Source: Pseudomonas brassicacearum
Lineage (GTDB): Bacteria; Pseudomonadota; Gammaproteobacteria; Pseudomonadales; Pseudomonadaceae
Length of the DNA stretch: 64,000 bases
Reading direction: 5' to 3'
Assembly: GCF_003732265.1 (NCBI RefSeq)
Contig: NZ_MOBK01000001.1
Coordinates: 682,001 to 746,000 of the forward strand
In this document: one piece after another, positions 17,572 through 25,801 of the stretch
Position numbering within the stretch: the stretch's first letter is position 1
How the letters are laid out: each line of letters begins with the position of its first letter
Notes under the pieces: model-generated
What the model was told of the DNA's origin: nothing
The model's database searches: none
The model's input: the letters and a program-made list of their open reading frames with translations, nothing else
Position numbers and translations under genes: made by a program

Positions 17572-18024
17572 TCACGCCGTAATAACGTTCAGGGCAACGT
17601 CGATATTGCCGCGTGTCGCTTTGGAGTACGGGCAGATGGAGTCGGCGATGTGCGCCAGTTCGGTCGCGACATCGTGTGACAGCCCCGGCACGCGCAGGGT
17701 CAGTCGGGCCTGAAGAAAATAGGCCGGACCAGTCTGGCCCAGGTCCACTTCGATGTCGACAGCCATGTCTGCCGGCAACACGATGTTGCGTTCCTGAGCG
17801 ACCAGCCCGACCGCAGCGGTGTAGCAGGCCGACCATGCCCCGGCAAACAGCTGCTCGGCTTTCGGGTGTGGCTGGGTGGCGGCGAATACGTGGGCCGGTT
17901 GGGCGGAACCTGGCGAGGACAACTCGATGTCGAGGTTGCCGCTATGGCCGCGCAAGGTAATGTCGGCACCGCTCAGGGTGGTGTGGGTTTTGCCGGTGGC
18001 CAGTACTTTTTCGATCTTGCTCAT
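17572..18024 (-). CDS. ohr: Ohr family organic hydroperoxide reductase, paralogue 2
   Basis: A 150-residue Ohr protein with both catalytic cysteines (AWSACYTAAVG and SICPYSKATRGN) and the same length as its neighbours. It differs from paralogue 1 mainly in the loop regions near residues 40-55 and 75-90. The stop codon lies 78 bases upstream of the paralogue 1 start, with an OhrR box in the gap, so each copy probably has its own promoter. Tandem duplication is the simplest origin. Confidence 0.92.
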   Translation of the reverse strand: MSKIEKVLATGKTHTTLSGADITLRGHSGNLDIELSSPGSAQPAHVFAATQPHPKAEQLFAGAWSACYTAAVGLVAQERNIVLPADMAVDIEVDLGQTGPAYFLQARLTLRVPGLSHDVATELAHIADSICPYSKATRGNIDVALNVITA

Positions 18025-18062
18025 GGGTGTTTCCTCAGGATTTTAGTATTGTGTGCGATTGC

Positions 18063-18074
18063 ATCGCATGCGTC
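18063..18074. promoter_or_regulatory. Candidate OhrR operator 3
   Basis: ATCGCATGCGTC, one base off the palindromic consensus, 38 bases upstream of ohr paralogue 2. Confidence 0.6.
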
Positions 18075-18103
18075 ATTTATGGAGCTTAAAAAGACAATCT
18101 GTA

Positions 18104-18199
18104 TCAGTTGCCCGCTGCGGTGATCCAGTTGTTGCCGTTGTGGCCATGGGAAGCGTGATCGGTAGTGAAGGACATTGTGTAGACGCTTCCGGTGTTCAT
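18104..18199 (-). CDS. 31-residue ORF in the ohr island
   Basis: A short ORF with an ATG 18199 start, a GGAG eight bases upstream, and a TGA stop at 18104. The product begins MNTGSVYTMSFTTD and ends NNWITAAGN; the middle is rich in His, Gly and Asn (HASHGHNGNN). An OhrR-like box lies 51 bases upstream and ohr paralogue 2 follows on the same strand. I do not recognise it. It may be a genuine microprotein, a leader peptide, or the N-terminal remnant of a lost peroxide-inducible gene. Confidence 0.4.
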   Translation of the reverse strand: MNTGSVYTMSFTTDHASHGHNGNNWITAAGN

Positions 18200-18249
18200 G
18201 GCTGGATCTCCAAACGGCACATTGTGGGTTGTTGATCGCTTTCGATTAG

Positions 18250-18261
18250 ATCGTATGCGAT
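18250..18261. promoter_or_regulatory. Candidate OhrR operator 4
   Basis: ATCGTATGCGAT, a near-perfect match to the other four boxes, upstream of the 31-residue ORF. Confidence 0.6.
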
Positions 18262-18352
18262 AGATAAATATTCAACCAAAGCCCGAATCATGTCAAAGAC
18301 TATTTTGAGGTCCGGCGACGAACGGCAGGATTGGCATCAACCGCTGGTGGCG

Positions 18353-18388
18353 CGGTTCGGATCACGGTCACGCATGAGATCCGAACCG
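18353..18388. repeat. Perfect 11-base inverted repeat downstream of the epoxide hydrolase gene
   Basis: CGGTTCGGATC (18353-18363) and GATCCGAACCG (18378-18388) are exact inverted copies with a 14-base loop. No T tract follows on either strand, so it is not a classical terminator; it could be an operator or stabilise the 3' end of the mRNA. Confidence 0.6.
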
Positions 18389-18442
18389 AGCCATCCTGAT
18401 CAGTGCATAAAAATCAGGTATTCGATGCCTGTAAGCCTTGCC

Positions 18443-19765
18443 TTATCTCAAGGTCTTGAATCCAGCCCGGACTTCCTGCGAGAAAAGCACCGGCTGCTCC
18501 CACGCCGCAAAGTGCCCGCCTTTTGGCAGCCTGTTGTAATGCACGAGGTTGGGATAGGCCTGCTGCGTCCAGCTTTTCGGGGCCGCATACAACTCATCAG
18601 GAAAAACGCTGACCGCGACCGGGATGTTGACGCCCTTGACGGCGAAGAAGGTTGACTTGTTTTCCCAATAGAGACGCGCCGAGGAAACAGCCGTGTTGGT
18701 CAACCAGAACAACGTGATGTTGTCGAGCACATCATCGGGTGTGAGCCCTTCCGCGTTGCCGTCAATGGAGCGTGCGATCATCTCGTAGCTTTTTGGATCG
18801 TGGTCCAGCATGAAGGCCGCCAAACCAACGGGTGAGTCAGCAAGGCCTGTCAGCGACTGGGGCCTGTCCCCCATCATGATGGCGTAGCCAATGTGCTTGT
18901 AGGTGTTGGCGAGTTGATCCGCCGCCAGCTGCTCTTCCCCAGACAGACCGCTGGGTACCGGCTCGCCGCGAAACAGCGCCGCATCGAGCTCAGGCGGAAT
19001 GACACCCGGCATATTGGAATGAATCCCGATCAAGCCCGGCGGTGCCTTTACCGCCATCAGATCGACAACGATAGAGCCCCAGTCACCACCTTGCGCGCCA
19101 TACCGGGTGTAGCCCAGACGCTTCATCAACTCAATGTAGGCATCGGCGATACGAACGGGATTCCAACCGGCCACGGTGGGTTTCTCCGAGAAGCCATAAC
19201 CCGGCATCGACGGGATCACCAGGCTGAACGCGTCGGCAGCACTGCCACCGTGTGACGTGGGATCGGTGAGTGGCCCGATGACTTTCATCAACTCGATGAT
19301 CGATCCAGGCCACCCGTGCGCCATAAGCAGCGGCAAGGCATTTTCGTGCTTTGAGCGAACATGAATGAAATGTATATCCAGACCATCAATGTGAGTGATG
19401 AAGTTTGGAACGGCGTTTATTTTGGATTCAATCACTCGCCAGTCGTACTTTGTTGCCCAGTGCCTGGCTAACTTCTGGATCGTAGCCAGTTGTACGCCTT
19501 GGGAGGAGTCACTGACTAACTCCTTGTCCGGCCATCTCGTTGCTTGTATACGTCGGCGTAACTCTGAAAGATCTGTGTCTTTGGCGCTGAAATGGAATGG
19601 ACGTATTTCAGTGGAAAAACCATCCGTTTTTTTTGTTGTATCAGTCATAGCATCAGCCTTGTTTGAAAAACCGAGTAACCCTAACGGTGCAACTGCACAT
19701 GTCACTGCGGCAGCGCCGCAAAATGTACGTCTGGTCAGGGAAAGTTGTTTGGTGTGTCCTGGCAT
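18443..19765 (-). CDS. Tat-exported epoxide hydrolase (alpha/beta hydrolase with EHN domain)
   Basis: A 440-residue hydrolase related to microsomal/juvenile-hormone epoxide hydrolases. A twin-arginine signal, LTRRTFCGAAAVTCAVAPLG, opens the protein. An EHN domain follows (about 50-160), then the alpha/beta fold. The oxyanion motif is HGWPGS, the nucleophile elbow GGDWGS supplies the catalytic Asp, and the catalytic His is in GGHFAAWEQP. I chose ATG 19765 because CAGGAG lies five bases upstream; an in-frame start at 19819 would mask the Tat signal. Its place inside the ohr island suggests a role in detoxifying epoxides or lipid oxidation products in the periplasm, which is inference. Confidence 0.87.
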   Translation of the reverse strand: MPGHTKQLSLTRRTFCGAAAVTCAVAPLGLLGFSNKADAMTDTTKKTDGFSTEIRPFHFSAKDTDLSELRRRIQATRWPDKELVSDSSQGVQLATIQKLARHWATKYDWRVIESKINAVPNFITHIDGLDIHFIHVRSKHENALPLLMAHGWPGSIIELMKVIGPLTDPTSHGGSAADAFSLVIPSMPGYGFSEKPTVAGWNPVRIADAYIELMKRLGYTRYGAQGGDWGSIVVDLMAVKAPPGLIGIHSNMPGVIPPELDAALFRGEPVPSGLSGEEQLAADQLANTYKHIGYAIMMGDRPQSLTGLADSPVGLAAFMLDHDPKSYEMIARSIDGNAEGLTPDDVLDNITLFWLTNTAVSSARLYWENKSTFFAVKGVNIPVAVSVFPDELYAAPKSWTQQAYPNLVHYNRLPKGGHFAAWEQPVLFSQEVRAGFKTLR

Positions 19766-20008
19766 GCAGGCTCCTGAGAAACCCGGTCCATGGGAATTCC
19801 ACGCGACAAAAGATGCCATCGGTAATGAGTGGTATTTAATTAGCTACTCAATGAATTCTTGATTTTCGCGCACGCAGATTCAGCGGGATTTAAACGTCTA
19901 TCCGCTATAACCAGTCGCAAAAAATATCGATAAGTAGTTTAAAACCGGGATGGCACCCAGTCTGGACAGGCAGGTTTTTATAGTTGAGCTAAGGAGTTGC
20001 CAGTTCAA

Positions 20009-20461
20009 TCACGACGTTTGAACATCAAAATAAACATCAATATTGCCGCGCGTTGCCTTCGAGTAAGGGCACATTTGGTCTGCTGCATGTGCGATGGCGC
20101 AAGCCATCTCATGCGTCAGGCCTGGCAGGCGCACATTGAAACCCGCTTGAAGGAGGTAACCGGTCCCGGTCTGGCCCAGATCGATCTCGATCTCGACGCA
20201 AACATCGGCCGGAATAGCCACCTTCAAGTCTTTGGCCGCAAGGCCAAGGGCTGCGATGTAGCAAGCGGACCACGCCCCGGCAAACAACTGCTCGGCGGTC
20301 GGGTGCGGTTGGGTATCGGCGAATACATGGGCCGGTTGGGCGCTGCCGGGCGTTGACAGTTCAATGTCGAGTTTGCCGTTGTGCCCGCGCGAAGTGGTGC
20401 CAGCGCGGTTCAAAGTGGTATGGGATTTACCGGTTGCCAAGACTTTTTCGATTTTGCTCAT
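20009..20461 (-). CDS. ohr: Ohr family organic hydroperoxide reductase, paralogue 3
   Basis: A 150-residue Ohr protein with AWSACYIAALG and QMCPYSKATRGN cysteine motifs. It is more diverged than the two tandem copies, for instance IPADVCVEIEIDLGQTGTGYLLQAGFNVRL in the middle, where an extra cysteine appears. It lies upstream of the epoxide hydrolase on the same strand but 243 bases away, so cotranscription is uncertain. An OhrR-like box lies farther upstream at 20704. Confidence 0.92.
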   Translation of the reverse strand: MSKIEKVLATGKSHTTLNRAGTTSRGHNGKLDIELSTPGSAQPAHVFADTQPHPTAEQLFAGAWSACYIAALGLAAKDLKVAIPADVCVEIEIDLGQTGTGYLLQAGFNVRLPGLTHEMACAIAHAADQMCPYSKATRGNIDVYFDVQTS

Positions 20462-20703
20462 CGGTGATTCCTAAATGGTTTTGATGAAACTCAGATAGCG
20501 CAAAAAATACGTAACTATCTGACAGGACTGATTTTATAGGCACAGTTAAGGCGCCGAACAGAACGGAAAAACCGATCACGATAGGCGTTTCCGCCCTCCT
20601 CTCCTGATGAGTTCCAATAGCTCACCGCTCGTCGCCAGAACGCATTGTCAGCTTTGACATCGTCAGTTCTTTAATTGAATACTTGCGCATCTTATACGAT
20701 TTG

Positions 20704-20715
20704 ATCGCTTGCGAT
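20704..20715. promoter_or_regulatory. Candidate OhrR operator 5
   Basis: ATCGCTTGCGAT, identical to the box at 17540, in the 378-base region between ohr paralogue 3 and the divergent LysR gene. It could serve either gene. I see nothing else to annotate in 20462-20839. Confidence 0.6.
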
Positions 20716-20839
20716 ACAAATACACCCGAGAACCCCTTACTGTTGAAAATCAGCCAATGAACACCGCAGCTTTAAAGAAAAGCCCCACGAGCAAGATCAA
20801 TCGCGTCCTGATAATCAGCAAAACCGGAGGCGGTGGATC

Positions 20840-21757
20840 ATGAAACTGATCCAGTTGCGCGCCTTCTGCTCGGTTGTCGACATGGGCAGCTTTCGTGCGG
20901 CGGCACGAACGCTGGACACTGCTCAAAGTACGTTGACCGAGTCGATTCAAAGTCTGGAAAGAGAACTGGGCGTGACCTTGTTGGTGCGTTCCAATCAAGG
21001 CATCAGCCTGACCCTGGCCGGCAAGGTTTTCCTGACTCGGGCACGCTCGATCATCCTGGATTGCGATTGCGCGGTACAAGATGTCCGCCAATGGAATGGC
21101 ATGCCTGAGGGGCGGGTCTCATTGGGTGTCACGGCGGAAGCATTGGCCGCCTGTTTGATGCCAGTCTTCAGCAGTTTTACCAGCCGATTTCCAAACGTGC
21201 AGTTGCACGTCGCCAGCGGCAAGACGAAGATGCTGATCGAGATGATTCGAGCAGGTCGGCTGGACTTCGTGATGTGCCCGCTGAGTCCCAAAGTCTGCGA
21301 TATCGACCTGCACATCGAGCGGCTTTATCGCTCGAACGCAAGCGTCATTGCACGCAAGGGCCATCCTCTGGCAGATGCACGTTCAGTGCGCGACTTGGCC
21401 GATTGCCAGTGGATCAGCGTCCGGCCAGCCGGGGTTGCAGGCAGTGCGGAAAATCATCTGAACGAACTGTTCAAAGCCCAAGGCCTGCCCCCTCCGAAGA
21501 TCGCGATCACTACCGAGTCGTTGCTGGAAATCCTTCACATCATCTCAGAGACTGACTACCTGACCATTGAGCCCTGCATGATTCCCGGCATGAAGTTATT
21601 TTCCTCCTCGCTAATCAGCATTTCGATTCGCGAGCCGCTGGAGTCATGCGAGGTGTGCTTGATCAGCCGTCGAGTGCCCTCCTCCAACCGAGTCACACAA
21701 GAACTGACCAGCATGCTGATTTCTTACTCGCGGCTGCGTCACCGGGCCAAGGGGTGA
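20840..21757 (+). CDS. LysR-type transcriptional regulator
   Basis: A 305-residue LysR protein. The DNA-binding region is LRAFCSVVDMGSFRAAARTLDTAQSTLTESIQSLE, followed by an effector-binding domain of normal length. The ATG has GGAGGCGG a few bases upstream. It is divergent from ohr paralogue 3, and its upstream region contains an OhrR-like box. To its right lie convergent azlD-azlC genes. The target and inducer are not evident. Confidence 0.88.
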   Translation: MKLIQLRAFCSVVDMGSFRAAARTLDTAQSTLTESIQSLERELGVTLLVRSNQGISLTLAGKVFLTRARSIILDCDCAVQDVRQWNGMPEGRVSLGVTAEALAACLMPVFSSFTSRFPNVQLHVASGKTKMLIEMIRAGRLDFVMCPLSPKVCDIDLHIERLYRSNASVIARKGHPLADARSVRDLADCQWISVRPAGVAGSAENHLNELFKAQGLPPPKIAITTESLLEILHIISETDYLTIEPCMIPGMKLFSSSLISISIREPLESCEVCLISRRVPSSNRVTQELTSMLISYSRLRHRAKG

Positions 21758-21806
21758 GCTGTTACAGATGCTCGCGTCAGCCCCATCTGTGGCGAGGGAA
21801 AAAAGG

Positions 21807-22133
21807 TTATGAAGCAATGACCTTAAATCCCCACAGGGCTGCCATTCCCACTGCCAGTGTCAGGACCGTACTCCGCGTCTTCCAGGCGATCCAGGCCGCC
21901 ACAATGGCCGCGGGTATTTGAGGGTTGTCGAGCACAAACGCACCCTGTCCATGGGGGTACACCACCGCGGGCAAAACCAGAGCGGCCAGCACACTCGGCG
22001 GCACGTACACCAAGGCTCGACTCAGCAGCGTGGGAATTCGCCACCGGCCATAAATCTCGACAAACGAAAGACGCATGACAAACGTGCCGATGCCGACCGC
22101 GAGAAACATCCCCCATAAAACCAGGTCACTCAT
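21807..22133 (-). CDS. azlD: AzlD-family branched-chain amino acid exporter subunit
   Basis: A 108-residue inner-membrane protein with four predicted hydrophobic segments, the size and pattern of AzlD. It acts with AzlC to export branched-chain amino acids or analogues. The start overlaps the azlC stop by 4 bases, indicating coupled translation. It is convergent with the LysR gene. Confidence 0.85.
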   Translation of the reverse strand: MSDLVLWGMFLAVGIGTFVMRLSFVEIYGRWRIPTLLSRALVYVPPSVLAALVLPAVVYPHGQGAFVLDNPQIPAAIVAAWIAWKTRSTVLTLAVGMAALWGFKVIAS

Positions 22134-22870
22134 TGCGCTTCCCTCTCGACGTCATTCGTTGAAGCACTGCTCAGCGCTTTCTTGCGAATGCTTTCAATCA
22201 ATAACCCTGCAATGACTCCGCCGATGGAAGCCGTGACCAACCCGAGGTTGTACGGCAGCGTTACGGCCAACACCGCGACCAGCCCCCCGACCATGGCGGC
22301 CCCCAGGCTCGCCGCCCCCCGGATGTTGGGGACGAGAAGCGCCAAAAACGAAAGCGGTACGGCAAAGCTCAACGACCACGTGTCCGGGATGCTTGCGCCC
22401 AGGTACACCCCGGCAAGCACCGACAACTGCCAGGTCAGCCACATGGCAACAGCGGTTCCTGCATAAAAATGGGGGGCAAATCGACCCAGCTCACCGGATG
22501 AAAATTTCACGGCGCACAGTGCATAGGACTGGTCAGAAAGCATGTACGACACAGGCCACGTCCAACGACGTGGCAAGTGGTGCAGGTAAGGCGCCAACGA
22601 AGCGCTGTACATGATAAAGCGCAGGTTGATGATCAAGGCTGTGACAACAACCGCCACGGGCACAGCACCATTTTGCAGGAGCTGGAGTGCAACCAGCTGA
22701 GCCGAACCCGAGTAGAAGAGCAACGTCATCCCCATACTCATGCCTGGCGACATGCCCATCTCGATCGCCATCACCCCGGTCACCAATCCGAAGGGAATGA
22801 CGCCGGGCGTCAATGGAATCAGCGTTCGGACACCCTGAATGAACGCTTCGGTTCCTGTTTGGTACTTCAT
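22130..22870 (-). CDS. azlC: AzlC-family branched-chain amino acid exporter subunit
   Basis: A 246-residue membrane protein of the AzlC (YgaZ-like) family. The N-terminal GVRTLIPLTPGVIPFGLVTGVMAIEMGMSP and the FYSGSAQLVALQLLQNGA region are typical, with about six to seven membrane segments. Together with AzlD it forms an export system for valine and related amino acids. It is the first gene of the pair. Confidence 0.88.
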   Translation of the reverse strand: MKYQTGTEAFIQGVRTLIPLTPGVIPFGLVTGVMAIEMGMSPGMSMGMTLLFYSGSAQLVALQLLQNGAVPVAVVVTALIINLRFIMYSASLAPYLHHLPRRWTWPVSYMLSDQSYALCAVKFSSGELGRFAPHFYAGTAVAMWLTWQLSVLAGVYLGASIPDTWSLSFAVPLSFLALLVPNIRGAASLGAAMVGGLVAVLAVTLPYNLGLVTASIGGVIAGLLIESIRKKALSSASTNDVEREAQ

Positions 22871-23074
22871 GTCGTCCCCTTACCTGACTAAGCGTTTTTC
22901 TTTGAACCACAACGGCGGCATCCGACAGCGTGGAATCGACAGGGGATTGCGCCTGCTTTGTTGCAGCAGACCTACGTCCGACCTTGTCATCGACTTGTAA
23001 GCCGATTCACGCTTACCATACGCCCAACTCGTATTACCGCGGCTGCTGAACCCGGTATTCACGAGGAAACGATT

Positions 23075-23269
23075 ATGGAAAGAACCCGCGCCTGGCGACG
23101 TGTACAGGCCCGTAAACGCGGCAATGATAAAGCAGTTCGTCCGCTGAAATTCAAGCCGCAAAAGAACTGGAAGCTGATGTACACCCGTGCCGACAAGCTA
23201 GTCAGGGCACGCCAACTCGGCATGAGCTATCCCATCCGCACCACCCGCCAATTGTTGGATCAAGAGTGA
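23075..23269 (+). CDS. Small basic protein of unknown function
   Basis: A 64-residue, very basic ORF (MERTRAWRRVQARKRGNDK...). ATG 23075 is preceded by GAGGAAA. It overlaps the following phosphatase gene by 4 bases through a GTGA junction, so the two are probably translated together. No family recognised; the charge suggests nucleic-acid or polyphosphate binding, but that is speculation. Confidence 0.7.
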   Translation: MERTRAWRRVQARKRGNDKAVRPLKFKPQKNWKLMYTRADKLVRARQLGMSYPIRTTRQLLDQE

Positions 23270-23592
23270 CAAACCTTCTGTTCGTCTGCAGTCGTAACCA
23301 ATGGCGCAGCCCCACGGCGGAAGCGATCTGGCACCGCCGCCCCGGCTTCAATGCCCGCTCGGCGGGCACAAGCCCGAACGCACGCAAAACCATCAGCCCG
23401 GCGGATATTCGCTGGGCCGATGTCATCTTTGTCATGGAACGCAAACACCTGAATCGCCTGCAGGCCGAGTACGCCCGTCTGCTTGAACACAAGCGGATTC
23501 ACTCTCTGGATATTCCCGACGACTATCGCTACATGGATCCTGAGCTGGTGGACATACTCGAAGACGCCGTAAAGCCCTACCTCACGGCCTAG
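23266..23592 (+). CDS. Short low-molecular-weight protein tyrosine phosphatase-like protein
   Basis: A 108-residue protein with the phosphatase loop CSRNQWRS (C-X5-R) at residues 8-15 and a possible general acid in LDIPDDYRYMD near 88. It is shorter than classical LMW-PTPs (about 150 residues) but keeps the catalytic elements. The start is GTG within GTGA, overlapping the upstream small basic gene. The physiological substrate is unknown. Confidence 0.8.
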   Translation: MTNLLFVCSRNQWRSPTAEAIWHRRPGFNARSAGTSPNARKTISPADIRWADVIFVMERKHLNRLQAEYARLLEHKRIHSLDIPDDYRYMDPELVDILEDAVKPYLTA

Positions 23593-23645
23593 GCTTCGTG
23601 CGTCTCCCCTGCCATCATTCAAGAACTGACACGCCGAGAAAAAAA

Positions 23646-23807
23646 ATGAACCGCCGCAAAAAAATACAGCAGCTATTAAAGGCTCACGCTAAAAAGGCCA
23701 GCGCCAAACTGGCACCGCAAAGCAAAGAAAAATACATCAGCAAGGCTGACCGGTTGAAACTGGCGGCCGAGGCCAGTGCAGACTCAGCCGTTACCCCCGA
23801 AAGTTGA
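23646..23807 (+). CDS. DUF2986-family small protein
   Basis: A 53-residue lysine- and alanine-rich protein beginning MNRRKKIQQLLKAHAKKA and containing KEKYISKADRLKLAAEA. It matches the pattern of DUF2986, small basic proteins found in Pseudomonas and relatives with no known role. I chose the internal ATG after GAGAAAAAA because the upstream in-frame extension has no family resemblance. It is convergent with the HxlR gene, which ends one base after its stop codon. Confidence 0.75.
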   Translation: MNRRKKIQQLLKAHAKKASAKLAPQSKEKYISKADRLKLAAEASADSAVTPES

Positions 23808-23808
23808 G

Positions 23809-24273
23809 CTATGCGTCTTTAACGCCATCAACCAATCTCACCCTGTGGCAGTCAGAGGGCGCAAGTTTTTGACCGTTTGAAGAGCGAACTTCAAGCGGCA
23901 TCAGCGGCTGGCCAAGCTCGTTATCCAGCAGCACAGATCGCGTCTCTTGGGGCTTGAACAGAAAACGTTCGCCCCATTGCCTGATGCTGACCACAACCGG
24001 AAAGATCTCCCGCCCTTTTTCCGTCAGCACGTACTCCTTGTAGGCGCTGCCATCTGACGCCGGTCGAATGTCGAAGACCCCGACTTCAACCAACGTTTTC
24101 AGGCGCGACGCCAGAATATTTTTGGCCACGCCCAGACTCTTTTGAAATTCGCTGAATCGACGAATGTCGTCAAATGCGTCGCGAATGATCATCAGCGACC
24201 AACGGTCCCCGATGGCCTCCAGTGTTCTGGCGACCGGGCATTCGCTGCCTTGCGGTGAAGCGTCTTCGACCAT
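23809..24273 (-). CDS. HxlR-family transcriptional regulator
   Basis: A 154-residue winged helix regulator. The family signature CPVARTLEAIGDRWSLMIIRDAF with its conserved cysteine is at residues 11-33, and the recognition helix region is FQKSLGVAKNILASRLKTLVE. ATG 24273 follows GGGAAGGG; the longer in-frame ORF to 24492 overlaps the MFS gene and is not supported. It is divergent from that transporter, with two palindromic sites between them, so it probably represses both. Confidence 0.85.
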   Translation of the reverse strand: MVEDASPQGSECPVARTLEAIGDRWSLMIIRDAFDDIRRFSEFQKSLGVAKNILASRLKTLVEVGVFDIRPASDGSAYKEYVLTEKGREIFPVVVSIRQWGERFLFKPQETRSVLLDNELGQPLMPLEVRSSNGQKLAPSDCHRVRLVDGVKDA

Positions 24274-24301
24274 TTTTTTGCCCTTCCCAAAGGTGGCTTT
24301 T

Positions 24302-24322
24302 CCGGTTGCAATTTGAAACCGG
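24302..24322. promoter_or_regulatory. Probable HxlR operator
   Basis: CCGGTT (24302-24307) and AACCGG (24317-24322) are inverted copies around GCAATTTGA. A related site with AATTGAAACC occurs at 24350-24360. Both lie between the divergent HxlR and MFS genes. Confidence 0.6.
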
Positions 24323-24382
24323 ATACGACAACAATCGAATCCAGTTTTTAATTGAAACCAGTTTAGCGCCATGGAGGTGTGC

Positions 24383-25624
24383 ATGAAAGCAGATGCCGAC
24401 TTAATCACCCAACAACTTTCCACGCAGCCTGCCGGGCTTTCTCCGGCGCTCACGCTATTGTTTTCTGTCACCTGCGCGCTGGCCGTCGCCAACGTTTATT
24501 TCGCGCAGCCTTTACTTGATTCAATGGCTCAGAGCCTGGGTGTGGCCTCATCCATGATCGGGGTTGTGGTGACCGCTACTCAGGTCGGTTACGCGCTGGG
24601 GTTGCTGTTTATCGTGCCGCTGGGTGATTTGGTCAACCGCAAGCGGCTGATTCTTTCGCAAGTGTTTCTGTCTGCCGTGGCGCTCGCAGCGGTCGGCGCA
24701 GCGCAGCAATGGCTGGCCCTGTTGGGTGCGATGGTCGTGATGGGGTTGTTGGCCGTGGTCGTGCAGGTGCTGGTGGCTTATGCCGCCGTGCTGGCAACGC
24801 CCTCACAACGCGGGCATGCCGTGGGGACGGTCACCAGTGGCATTGTTCTGGGCATTCTTCTGGCGCGGTTTACTTCTGGCCTGATTGCGGACATCGCGGG
24901 CTGGCGCGCCGTGTACTTTGTGTCCTCAGGATTGATGCTGACTCTTGCGGCGGTGTTGTGGCGAGTGGTGCCGGTCACGGCTTCGCCAAGGCATGACGAA
25001 TCCTATCTGGCGCTCATTCGTTCCCTGTTCAAACTGTTCATCACCGAACCTGCGTTGCGCGTCAGGGGCTTGCTGGCCCTGCTGATCTTTGCCGCTTTTT
25101 CCGTGCTGTGGACCGCCATGGTGCTGCCATTGAGCGCCCCGCCGCTGTCGCTTTCACACACGGCCATCGGCCTGTTTGGCTTGGCCGGCGTCGCCGGTGC
25201 CCTGGCGGCCAGAGGAGCCGGTCGCTGGGCCGATCAAGGTCTGGGACAGCGGGTGACCGGCATTTCGCTGGCACTCCTGACGTTGTCCTGGCTGCCCATC
25301 ACGTTTGCCGAGACGTCCCTGATCGCGCTGGTCTGCGGCGTGGTGCTGCTCGACTTCGCGGTGCAGGCCGTACACGTCACCAACCAGAGCATCATTTTCG
25401 CTGCACGGCCGGACGCACAGAGTCGTATGGTCGGCGCCTACATGTGCTTCTACTCGGTTGGTAGTGCGCTGGGTGCCGTCGCTGCTACCCAGGTGTATGC
25501 GGTATGGGGATGGATGGCCGTCAGTTTGTTGGGCGCCTTGATTAGCGTGACTGCCTGGGTTGTTTGGTTTGTCACGTTGCAGCGGGGTGCGCAGTCGTGT
25601 CTGCCGATAGGCTGCCGACAATGA
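24383..25624 (+). CDS. MFS transporter (12-TM drug/metabolite exporter)
   Basis: A 413-residue major facilitator transporter. After a short hydrophilic N terminus there are about 12 hydrophobic segments. The loop 2-3 motif is PLGDLVNRKRLI near residue 77. Proteins like this often export drugs or toxic metabolites. I chose ATG 24383, preceded by GGAGGTGTGC. Divergent control by the HxlR regulator suggests inducible efflux; the substrate is unknown. Confidence 0.85.
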   Translation: MKADADLITQQLSTQPAGLSPALTLLFSVTCALAVANVYFAQPLLDSMAQSLGVASSMIGVVVTATQVGYALGLLFIVPLGDLVNRKRLILSQVFLSAVALAAVGAAQQWLALLGAMVVMGLLAVVVQVLVAYAAVLATPSQRGHAVGTVTSGIVLGILLARFTSGLIADIAGWRAVYFVSSGLMLTLAAVLWRVVPVTASPRHDESYLALIRSLFKLFITEPALRVRGLLALLIFAAFSVLWTAMVLPLSAPPLSLSHTAIGLFGLAGVAGALAARGAGRWADQGLGQRVTGISLALLTLSWLPITFAETSLIALVCGVVLLDFAVQAVHVTNQSIIFAARPDAQSRMVGAYMCFYSVGSALGAVAATQVYAVWGWMAVSLLGALISVTAWVVWFVTLQRGAQSCLPIGCRQ

Positions 25625-25656
25625 TGGCGAGGACTGCGGGCTCAGCAGCTGCTACA
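25623..25656. repeat. Short copy of a GATGGCGAGGAC repeat
   Basis: GATGGCGAGGAC followed by GCGGGCTC and CAGCTGCTACA resembles the longer element at 35367-35420 with the middle missing. A third partial copy (GGATGGCGAGGACTGCGTCT) lies at 57239. All three sit at intergenic repeat clusters. Confidence 0.5.
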
Positions 25657-25680
25657 AAATGGTGGTGCTACTTTGTCCTC

Positions 25681-25776
25681 TGTGGCGAGGGGGCTTGCCC
25701 CCGTTCGGTTGCGCAGCAGCCGTCGTTTTTTTGGGGCCGCTGCGCAGCCCAACGGGGGCAAGCCCCCTCGCCACAA
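25681..25776. repeat. REPIN downstream of DUF6124 copy A
   Basis: TGTGGCGAGGGGGCTTGCCC and its inverted partner GGGCAAGCCCCCTCGCCACA enclose about 55 bases. It lies just beyond the 3' end of the DUF6124 gene, exactly as for copy B at 57.3 kb. Confidence 0.85.
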
Positions 25777-25801
25777 AAGCTCCCTCACCACATAAAAGCG
25801 G

